Below, piece by piece: positions 45,532 to 55,100 of a stretch of DNA of 64,000 bases. The translations under genes and the position numbers were made by a program. Under the pieces are notes generated by a model that saw nothing but the letters and a program-made list of their open reading frames with translations, ran no database searches and was not told the DNA's origin. The DNA is taken from NCBI GenBank assembly GCA_012064415.1, contig SSNU01000127.1, positions 389,152-453,151 of the forward strand. Direction: 5' to 3'. The stretch comes from Gyrodactylus bullatarudis. Lineage: Eukaryota; Platyhelminthes; Monogenea; Gyrodactylidea; Gyrodactylidae. Within the stretch, counting starts at the first letter, position 1. The number at the start of each line of letters is the position of its first letter.

Positions 45532-47265
45532 CTATTCAGCCTTTGATCGATACATTATTCGTCTGGTGGTTTGATATCTTGGCGGTTGACTGGCTTTCTT
45601 CATGGTTTTTATTCGGCGAGCCTCTTCAGCTCGCAATTCAATTTCTCTTGTTAGCTGTCGTGTAATACGATAACGATCCTCCTGTGTTTTATTCATGGCA
45701 ATTTTGATTTCTTCGGGTGTTAGAAATGCCAGACAGTCGATTAATTCAACTGCCAAAACTTCAAGATTTTTCAGCATATCAATTGTGGTCATTTGAGAGG
45801 TGAAAGACCCAAAAATGTTATTGTGAACATTTTGAATGCGTTCCTTCATAAAAGCCAAGACTGTTGTTAAATTCATACCAGGAGTATCGAATTGAATTTT
45901 GAATTCTTCGCAGAGTTTTTCAATGTTCACGAATTGATCCATATTCTCCATGAGCTTGTCGATTTCTTCAAGTTTTCTTTTACAATTTTCTCTTTTTTCC
46001 ACTTCCAGATCAATATTCTGCTTATTGGTTATATTTCTGGCCTCAATTTCAGACTTGAACTTTTCAATATCCTTGGTGGTCTTTTCACATCGTTCCTTGT
46101 AGTCTTCAGCCAATTCAATATAACTAAGATTAGTGGCTTCTAGATCAGACAGAATATCGACAAGGATGGTCGTATCGGGAAATACATGGGTTAGGAGGCG
46201 TTCTATTTGATCAATTTCCTTGTCAACTTCTTCTGTTGTTATTTGAACATTTTGAGTGGAAAAAGAAGATCTCTTCTTGATCAGGTTCAAAAAACAATTT
46301 TTATCTTTTGTTTCCTCTTCAGTAAAGTGAGCTCTAAGTTTCTCGGGGAGAAATGTTCCAGCTACATCGAAAAGAAACTCTTTGTATGCTCGATACTGAT
46401 TGAAGGTATGCTCTAGTTTTATAAACTTTTGATTCAATTCAAATACTTGGATCATTTTTGGTTTTATCATGTCCTTCATTTCTTGTCGTTCAATAGCGAA
46501 ATCATCATCAACTTTAATCGCTTCTGCAGTCTTTTTACAAACTTCCTTTGAGTATTCCAGGTGTGAGCGCAGACTCTCATCATATTTATTAAGTTTGATG
46601 CAGTACTCTTCATTCTTTTTCTCAATAACTTTTGATATTGTACGTATCTGATCGATGTGCATTTTCTTGACAAGGTCAACAAATAGAACTGCCTTGAGAT
46701 CGTTGAGATATTGGAGTTTTGTCTTTTTTTTATCGTCGACCAGCTCCATAAAATGTGAGAGTTGATCATTCTTCATCATGGTATCATCAAAAATACTCGG
46801 CTCAGATGAGTTTTGATTGTCAATCTCATTTTTTTTCTTTCTTATCAACTCATTCTCCTCGACAAAAGAGTTGAATTGGTCCACATTCGAGATTGGATCA
46901 CGATAGATGAGCCATTTTGGTCCATACAAACGTCGGTGCTGGTCCATTTCCTTGAGATTGTTCTCGTGTACATTCTTGCGAAAATTATTCACTGCAACAT
47001 GCAAAAAACGCATTTGCTTTGTCAGGTCATCGCTCACTTTTTCACTTTTCCTTCGTGATCGGCCATCCAACCTTTTGTAATTATCTATTGCCTTGAGTTT
47101 AGTGAACGGATTCGGTGGCAGTTCAGTTTCTTTTATCTTGCGAAACTTTAAATATTTACTCAGATAACTATGATAGAGGTTTGTCTGTTTTGAATGATAA
47201 ATTTTTGTTAATTCGTCATGATATTGATTTTTACTTGGATAACGAAATTCCCTTTCAGTGTACAT
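45532..47265 (-). CDS. CFAP100: CFAP100/CCDC37-like axonemal coiled-coil protein
   Basis: A 577-residue single-exon gene, highly charged and mostly coiled coil. Residues about 185-302 fit the DUF4200 coiled coil, ending in HTFNQYRAYKEFLFDVA, which parallels the family pattern K.Y..YK.FL..V. Residues 362-384 (FPDTTILVDILSDLEATNL) parallel the CFAP100 segment YFT.P.QLL..F.ELEEQNL. The basic tail with RAEEARRIKTMKK and PPRY..TRRIMYRS also resembles CFAP100 C-termini. CFAP100 (FAP100/MIA1 in Chlamydomonas) with CFAP73 forms the MIA complex, which links to inner dynein arm f and controls ciliary beating. An N-terminal conserved-looking motif LPPNPFTKL occurs at 49-57. Other DUF4200 proteins (CCDC38, CCDC42) are the main alternatives. 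The lack of introns contrasts with its neighbours. Presence of this gene implies motile cilia or flagella. Confidence 0.75.
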   Translation of the reverse strand: MYTEREFRYPSKNQYHDELTKIYHSKQTNLYHSYLSKYLKFRKIKETELPPNPFTKLKAIDNYKRLDGRSRRKSEKVSDDLTKQMRFLHVAVNNFRKNVHENNLKEMDQHRRLYGPKWLIYRDPISNVDQFNSFVEENELIRKKKNEIDNQNSSEPSIFDDTMMKNDQLSHFMELVDDKKKTKLQYLNDLKAVLFVDLVKKMHIDQIRTISKVIEKKNEEYCIKLNKYDESLRSHLEYSKEVCKKTAEAIKVDDDFAIERQEMKDMIKPKMIQVFELNQKFIKLEHTFNQYRAYKEFLFDVAGTFLPEKLRAHFTEEETKDKNCFLNLIKKRSSFSTQNVQITTEEVDKEIDQIERLLTHVFPDTTILVDILSDLEATNLSYIELAEDYKERCEKTTKDIEKFKSEIEARNITNKQNIDLEVEKRENCKRKLEEIDKLMENMDQFVNIEKLCEEFKIQFDTPGMNLTTVLAFMKERIQNVHNNIFGSFTSQMTTIDMLKNLEVLAVELIDCLAFLTPEEIKIAMNKTQEDRYRITRQLTREIELRAEEARRIKTMKKASQPPRYQTTRRIMYRSKAE

Positions 47266-47879
47266 GATGATGGCCTTGACAAAATGAAGATTTTAATGAA
47301 ATATTCTACAATTTTATCAGAGTAAACTTATGAATGAAATAAATAATCAAGTTTTAGAGGAAAAATATGTGTATTCAAGTTGATATAAAAAATGAAAAAA
47401 TTGTATAAGAAAAACTTATTCCATAAGCTTAATTCTGTTAATCCCCAATAATCAGTGGAGTTTTTCTTGATAGAATTCTATATACAATTTTCTAGGGTAA
47501 TGAAAGCCAACTATTAATGAATTTTGTAAATGTGTTATGGCAAATTTTATAATGGTTAAATAAATAAATTTGAATGATTTGTAATTTTTTTTACAATTAT
47601 TCAAATAATGAACAGCGAAATTTGGTCCTTCTACTTGTATTTTGGTAGATGCTAGTAATTTATCAACTGGCAGATATACAATTATAATTATCGTGAAAAC
47701 AACAAGCTTTCTTTGGTGGTGATTGTCTCTGATTGCGCAAATCAGTCAGATTAGAAACAGAAGAATGAGATGAACACAACGTGGACTTTTCTAGAATCAT
47801 TTGGCTACTCTTCTTTCGGGTTATTTCCATGTTTGCTAGATAGAGAAGAATGTCAATCAAAAGGAATGAGCTAAAATCA
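47266..47879. other. CFAP100 upstream region, no other gene
   Basis: AT-rich sequence that should contain the CFAP100 promoter. A 65-codon minus frame at 47663-47860 (SSVSNLTDLRNQRQSPPKKA) has Ser-rich, protein-like composition, but no domain or linkage is seen. Confidence 0.4.
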
Positions 47880-48344
47880 AATTGACAAGAAGATGAGAAT
47901 TTACTATTCTTGCAAGAAACTCAAAATTTTTCTCCGGATTCACAGAAAAGAATAATTTTTTGAATTCTAAAACGGAATGAGCTAATAATATGTGGATAAT
48001 CAAAAAAGTTCCGGAACAAATTCAATCTGACCGATATTAGGCCGTTTTTCGAATTTCGAAATTGTACCAAATTTCCACTTTTCCAAAAATCATCAGTGAT
48101 GATTCATCATTTAACTGCTTCGAATCATCGAAATCGATAAAAATTTTGAAATTTGGTACAATTTCGAAATTCGAAAAACGGCCTAATATCGGTCAGATTG
48201 AATTTGTTCCGGAACTTTTTTGATTATCCACATATTATTAGCTCATTCCGTTTTAGAATTCATAAAATCATTTTTTCCTGTGAATCTGGAGAAAAATATT
48301 GAGTTTCTTGCAAGAATAGTAAATTCTCATCTTCATGTCAATTA
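47880..48344. repeat. Foldback element IR4, about 195-bp nearly perfect arms
   Basis: The arms 47880-48076 and 48150-48344 are almost identical inverted copies, including GAATGAGCTAATAATATGTG, AAGTTCCGGAACAAATTCAA and GGCCTAATATCGGTCAGATT in one orientation. The spacer is 73 bp. The outer ends (AAGATGAGAATTTACTATTC) are related to the ends of IR3/IR5-family elements. Confidence 0.93.
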
Positions 48345-49452
48345 GGTTTAAAATCAAATTTTTACGAGTGAGTTTCTTCTCGTATGTTTAGGGTTTCCTT
48401 CTAAAGATAACGATGGTTAGTTGTCAGTCAGGTTTTTAACGAGTTATCTTCTAAACTATGAGATAAGTAATGTTTTACAATCTTTTCCTAAAAACTTAGT
48501 TTAAAATATTTTTCAAAAATTTTGAGTAAATTTTTTTTTTAAATTCTTCTTTAGTTAATTTTGGTTAGCTTCACTAATTACTAGCCCAGTAATTTACTAG
48601 GACCTTAAGAAACATGATCTAAAAATTCATTTCTAGCGTATCGGATGTTTTAAAATCATATACTGCTTGTAAGTTATTTCCCAAAGATCGATTTTCCCTA
48701 TCTAATTTTCTAATAATTCTTTCACAATAAAAAGTGCAATATTTTTTGAATGAATGAGCTAATATCCTCCAAACCAATTTAGGTGAAAAGTTTCTTGTTT
48801 TGAAGATCAATGATCATCAAGTTGAATATCACAATTTCGGCAAAAAACAAGAATTGAAAAATATCAAGATTGGGAGTACATTCGATGAAAGAATGTTGAT
48901 AAATAAAATGAGATACGATCAGATAACAGAAATCCATGAAATTCTTAGATTAAGTGGTTCTCTGGAATGATAAGAACTATTTTACTGCGTGTTGATTTTT
49001 TGATTAAACAGTTCGGTGGAAAAATGAATCAGTATTTAAAATTAATTTAATGATTGGAAGTCGAATTTACGGGTTAAAATCTGATGAAGTTCAATGGTTC
49101 TGAGTAATTGAAAGATTATACGAAATTTGATGGTTTTAATAATGCAGCACCTATACCTGAGAAGATTATCCATCACCAAATAAGACAAACCTATGGGATG
49201 TATTACCTAGGCACTTAGAATAAAATAATTGTCGATAATCAGTATTGATTTTGATCAATTAATAAAAGTGAAAAAGTCCTATTTCTGCTCACAATTATTG
49301 ACCAGGATCATTCTATTAAATTTAAAAAAATCGACATACAATGTAATTGGGACAGGAATTCTAGGCTGATCAATCAACTCTTACTCAAATGAGGTCCGCG
49401 AAATTAATTACTATTATTCCGGGATTTAATCTGACTTGAATTATGAGTTCAA
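48345..49452. other. No gene recognised
   Basis: AT-rich spacer between the IR4 palindrome and the PLE copy. No supportable ORF or repeat. Confidence 0.45.
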
Positions 49453-49526
49453 GATGACTTTCGGACGTATTTGAAAATTTATGTTAATTACTTTTTCATA
49501 TTAAAATAGAAGTAAAAGATATATTA

Positions 49527-49565
49527 ACACCAAATGTACATTTCTTGAAGGATCATCAGTGGTAT
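49527..49565 (-). other. Hammerhead-like motif, antisense copy in PLE head
   Basis: Minus strand: ATACCA-CTGATGA-TCCTTCAA-GAAA-TGTACA-TT-TGGTGT, identical to the copy at 50106-50144 in opposite orientation. Confidence 0.5.
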
Positions 49566-50105
49566 CACTTTAAAAATGATAAGAGTTAAATAATTGAATG
49601 AAAATAATTATTTACAATTTTGAAAGAAATAGTAAAAGTTTAAGAATTTAGAATAAATGTAAGCTGAAAAAACACCAAAACTCTCCAATAATTAGCAACA
49701 GTGGAGAGAAAAGTGAAAAAGCTCACATAGGCCAAGGTAGTTGAAGATTATAGGAAGAGGATAAGAAGAATCGCAAGTCCTGAGGAATGGACAAATGAAA
49801 TAGAGAATTCGAAGTCATGTTTGATGGAAAATGGTTATCCAGCAAAATTTGTGGACAAATTCATCAATCAACCAATGGTTAGAGATGAGGTTGTAGAAAC
49901 AGAAGAGGTGGATAAAATTAGTATTTTCATGAAGCTTAACTTCAAAGGAGATGGTTTCAGTAATAATATAAGAAGAAGACTTAATAATCTCATAGATAAA
50001 AATTATAATAATATACAATTGAAAATTGTATTTAAAACACAGAAACTTCAAAATTGTAAATAATTATTTTCATTCAATTATTTAACTCTTATCATTTTTA
50101 AAGTG

Positions 50106-50144
50106 ATACCACTGATGATCCTTCAAGAAATGTACATTTGGTGT
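50106..50144 (+). other. Hammerhead-like motif in PLE tail
   Basis: CTGATGA (50112-50118), eight nucleotides, GAAA (50127-50130), palindromic TGTACA (stem III position), TT, then TGGTGT. ATACCA before the core pairs with TGGTGT after it over six positions (one G-U), giving stem I. Hammerhead ribozymes of this minimal type are known from Penelope-like elements. The 8-nt stem II segment does not pair convincingly, so activity is doubtful. Confidence 0.5.
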
Positions 50145-50185
50145 TAATATATCTTTTACTTCTATTTTAATATGATTTAAAGTGG

Positions 50186-52117
50186 ATTTTCGGACGTATT
50201 TGAGGATTTACGTGAATTATTTAATCAGAAAAATTACTTTTTCATTAAAAAGGGTTTAAAATCTTTTTTTTGAAAGTGGTCAAAATCGCTAAAAACAATT
50301 TTAGATAATTCCAATGTTGACAAGAGATTCATTAATCTTGTCTTAGATTGAATAAATTTTCTGAAATTCAGAAAATACTGAAATAGAGATCGTCATTGTG
50401 AAAAGGAATTCTGCGCAATTTCAGATCTAAATAGATTTCTAAATAAAAAGTACCTCTTATCATTTTATCGGTTAGCAATTCTTATAATTTTATATCGAAA
50501 TATATATTTGATTAAGAGAAAAAATCGACAAACTCACGAAGCGTTCTTTGAAAAACAATATTTTTCTCAGTAAAAAAAATTGAAAAAAAACAAATGGGTC
50601 AGTGAGGAAAAAACAATAAAACTCAATTTAAGCTGGAAATAATAAGAAAGCTTTAATTTCGGAACAGGCATCATTGCTGACTATAAAATGTATCCATGAA
50701 GTAAAACTATTCTCGGTGAATATGGGAATTTATGATATTTACAAAAATCTTTTTCATCAAGATCTTGAAATTTTCTGGAGAATTTTCAGAAATCGGTTCA
50801 AAAGACACACATAGACCGATTTAAGAAAGTCTGAGTCCAAAATTTTTTTGATCGCAAGGTGTGAGAGGCATCAAACGTTATTCTTCAATTGACAAAGAAA
50901 ACAGAAATGCCCATAGACTTTAGAAAACAGTCCATCTGCGTGCGAAAGTCTTCTTCCTGTTTTCAGATCATTTTTACTGCTTGAAAATGAATAAATTTGG
51001 GGGATCCAAGATCAGATCAATTATACAGTTCATTTAAAATTTTAATAATGATAATTGGTTTTCTTGTCTATTGATGATCCTAAAAAATAAAATTCCTCTC
51101 ATACCTAGAAATCAACAAAAATTTTGGAGTTTCGAAAAATAAAAAAATCGCGCCAACTGGAAATTTAACCATGAAATCTTTTTTCCTAATTATTTATTTG
51201 TTAAATCGGTGAAAAAACCGATTTCAAAAGTTCCCAAATTCATCGAGATTAGCAGAAAAGATACATGATTAGAAAAAGTGTTGTTAAATTTTGAGCTAAG
51301 AAAATGCCACTTTTGAAAATATGAATCAAATATATTTATCTCCTGCTTGTTTTTTCCCCATTTTCCTAAAATCCTCGAAAAACACCGAAATTATCAAAAA
51401 AATTCACATGAATAGTTTTAATATTGATTTCCATTTTGAAAATGTTGACGATGTTATTTAAAAATAGTGGTTTAGTCATTTCTCGCAGCAAGACACAAGG
51501 GTTTTCAAAAATATCACGCCAGAAGAAGAATACGACAGGATAATCTAAATTCTTGAAGTTTGAATTCTTCTTGATCTTAAAAAGTATGAAATTGGAGCTT
51601 TTAAAAAATTCATAAAATGGCCTAATTTCAATTTTTTCAGATTTTTAAAAATTCTAACATCTCATGTGGGAAATGGGCTTATTTTGTGGTGGGATGCAAA
51701 AACTAATTTTTTCACACCTAATTCTAATCCTAATGTCGATTAAAATTAACTGTCATTATCTCTTATTCGTTGTAGAAAAATTAAGCTATAATGAAATAGC
51801 CAATTTTGTATCAAAGAAATAAATTTGAAGTGTATAACAGGATTATTTCGTTGTAACTGATAGTCTTCATTGTACTGACAATTGGAAAATTAACACCTCT
51901 GTTTTTTAAATCATATAGGATACCCTGAATTAATTAAAAACTTAACATTTTATAGAATGTTAACTTTGGTAAAAAGATATTTTCAGTAAAAGAGCAAGGG
52001 AACAGTGACTCAATGAAAGCAAAGTAAAATAAAATAAAAGTCGAAAGCATTTGTTCATCCACCAGTCTTACAATTCCATTGAGAGATCTCCTGAAACTTA
52101 CTCAGATTTAGGTGGAT
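50186..52117. repeat. Foldback-family element (about 50700-51260) in gene-free spacer
   Basis: The left modules (TTCTCGGTGAATATGGGAAT, GATATTTACAAAAATCTTTT, CAAACGTTATTCTTCAATTGAC) recur in inverted order at 51060-51250 (TTGTCTATTGATGATCCTAA, CAAATTCATCGAGATTAGC). It is a diverged member of the IR3 family. No ORF of note elsewhere in this spacer. Confidence 0.6.
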
Positions 52118-55100
52118 CTACATAGATACAAATTGTACAGAATTTATCAGAAAAACTACTGAGCTAAAACAAGCAATGAAAACTGTAAAATACAGTAAAT
52201 TGGACTACTCACCTTGTCGACAAAAGTCTAAATTTTTTCGAAGCACAGCAAGACCAGGCGTTGGAATCAAATCGATACCGAGGAGTCGTTGAATTTCATT
52301 CCATCTTTGGCAGTTCTCATCAAAATCTTGACGGATTTCATCCAATGTTTCTCTAAAGATAAAATAAAATCCTGTTTATCCATCTATACATTACATGAAA
52401 CCTGTGAAATTGCAGATTTTCAAAAAATAGGAAAATTAACATAAAGCTAATTGATATGAAGTTGGGAATCTATGATTTTTATATGATTGGTCTGGGGAAG
52501 AGGATAAGAAGAATAGTAAGTCCAGAGGAAATACCTAAAGAAATAGAGAACACGAAGTTGAGTTTAATGGAAAACGGTTATCCTAATAAATTTGTGGACA
52601 AATTTATCAACTTGTCAGATGATAGAGATGTCTTTGAAAACACAGATGAAGTTGAGAAGACCACAATTTTCATGAAACTCAATTTCAAAGGAGATGGCTT
52701 CAGCAATCAGGAGAAAGTTAACTGATCTCATCAATCAACATTATAACAACATACAATTGAAAATTGTATTCAAAACTAAGAGATTGTTTAACCTGATCCA
52801 TAAAGATTTACTCGAACCTCAAGAGAAAACTCTATTGATTTATAAATTTCAATGTGACTGTGGAGCTACATATATAGGTCGTACAATTAGGAAGTTATCA
52901 ACTAGAGGGAACGATCACCTTAACCTTCGTCCGAAATATTTATTTTTCTTATGGGGGGTTCAATACAAATGGGGTGAAAAATAACCCGAGATTTCGTTCT
53001 AGGGTTAAGAAAGATACAGCGGTGACCAGGCATCTAAGACAGGAAGGGCACGAAGCTTCAATTTCAAACTTTTCAATTCTATACAAAAATGCAGGGGATG
53101 ACAGTACTGATGTTTGGGTGAACGAGAAATTCTTCATAAATCTATATAAACCAAACTTATGTGTCCAAAAAAACTATTCTTATAATCTTCAACTACCCTG
53201 GCCTATGTGAGCTTTTTCACTTTTCTCTCCACTGTTGCTAATTATTGGAGAGTTTTGGTGTTTTTTCAGCTTACATTATATCCTTATATTCTTTGACTTT
53301 TACTATTTCTTTCATAATTTGTAAATTAATATATCTTCAATGAATTCTTAACTTATATCATTCTTAAAGTATTGCCACTGATGATGCTTTATGAAATGTA
53401 CATATGGCCCTAATATATATATATCTTATTTCTAAATCTCCTAATATGATTTTTACAGAAATTCCGATATTTTTATCAAGAATTCGAATTTTTTAAAGAT
53501 TTTTTGGAATCCTATTCATGTTGCCCACTTTTACCAGATGAAGAAAAAAATTCTGAAAAAATTATTTTTATGAAAAATATGGCCATTTTTCAAATTTCAA
53601 TTTGGCGCCAAAACCCCATTTTTTCGAACTTTAAACCGAAGATTTTTATTGATTTGAATGTTGGAGGTTGATCGAAAGAGGTTTTTCAGGATCAAGATTA
53701 GACAAGAAAATCAATTCAACTGATTCTTATCTGATGCATAGCCTTATTAACGTTTGAAAGCTGAATTTCATTTTTTTGACCATTTTCACTACTTGAAAAT
53801 CAATGAAATTTCGATAGTCCAAAATATCTCGAAAATAGGGTAACTCTCGATTATTTGATGGTGCTAGTCAGCTTTCTTGAAAACCAATTTTTGATGACTC
53901 TCCCACTTTCAAATCAACAAAAATTTTCAGCTCTATGTTCGAAAAAAAAAGGTTTTGGCGCCAAATTGAAATTTGAAAAATGGCCATATATTTCATAAAA
54001 ATAATTTTTTTAGGACTTTTTTCTTCAACTGGTAAAAGTGGGCAACATGAGTAGGATTCCAAAAAATCTTTAAAAAATTCGAATTCTTGATAAAAATATC
54101 GGAATTTCTGTAAAAATCATAGATTCCCAACTTCATATCAACCAACCTTAGTAGTCAATGAAATTAAGGAAAGTTAATGGATCGCTTTCAAAAACCATTA
54201 TAAGCTAAATACTTTGGTTCTTTCTTATGCTCAAAATCTAATCAAATGTGTTGTGAGTTTTGAAGGTATATATTTTAACAGAAAAATTTGCTTTCTCGTA
54301 CTGAGTCTATAAAACCAACACTATTCGTGTTAGAGGCAAAGATTAATCAGCTGTATATGCAAAAATATCGCTGTAGATGGAAACTAGAAGAGATTTTAAA
54401 TGAAAATTGGAAAAATTTTCTCTTTTTAACCTGACTCTATAGTTATAGACTCCCGTTATTTCTCATCGATGACGCAAAAGTTGAAAAATGGGAATTCGGA
54501 GCTACTTTGAGATTTGAAATATGGCTGTTAAGAAATACTGAAACATGACGACAAATAAAACTAACTTTGCAAGATTTATTTGGCTATGAAGATCTTCCAT
54601 TGCAGAAAAGTGAGCTAATCTCAAGGTTCCAAATAGGCTTTTTTGTTTCTTGTTCAATTTTTCACACTAAATAAATTTAATAATTAAATTATCAAGGAGA
54701 AATTTTGATAAACTAACTGCAGCTTTTGCCTCTTTTAGCTGACGTTCAGCATTTGCTCGTTTAGTGTTGTAATAGTTCATCTCGACTTCATAGGAAATTT
54801 GTAGCCATAGTCGCAGTTCAATGGAAAACTTTTCTTGAGAATAATATATCCATTCTGATATGGTTGAATTCTTCAAGGGATAGTTGTTATTCGAACGGGA
54901 AATGGTCAAATTTCTTTCATCGGAAAACCTTTTGCTCTCATCATTATAGAGGGAGAATTCATCAATCTTGTAAAAAAATTAGGCAAGCTTTAATATTCTC
55001 ATAAAACAGTTCCATATAAATGTGCATTGCTAGCCACTATTTATCGTTTTGTAGTAAAGTTTGATATGAAGATGGGAATTTTTGACTTTTACAAAATTTT

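Larger units (their letters stand above)
49490..50185 (+). mobile_element. Penelope-like element copy 1: truncated, with inverted tail copy at its head
   Basis: The centre (about 49740-50063) codes in the plus frame for the pre-endonuclease region (MENGYPAKFVDKFINQ, IFMKLNFKGDGFSNNIRRR, NIQLKIVFKTQKL). It stops before the GIY-YIG domain. The right flank 50050-50180 and left flank 49490-49625 are near-identical inverted copies of the element's untranslated tail. A further inverted tail block lies at 49640-49755 (compare 53170-53290). Inverted tail sequence at the head is a known structural habit of Penelope-like elements. The whole lies between diverged direct repeats (TTTCGGACGTATTTGA at 49461 and 50189). 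Confidence 0.85.

Noticed and set aside
45892..47058. Plus-strand ORFs within 45.9-47.1 kb
   Set aside because: Antisense shadows of the 577-codon CFAP100-like frame, whose coiled-coil composition and family motifs are clear.
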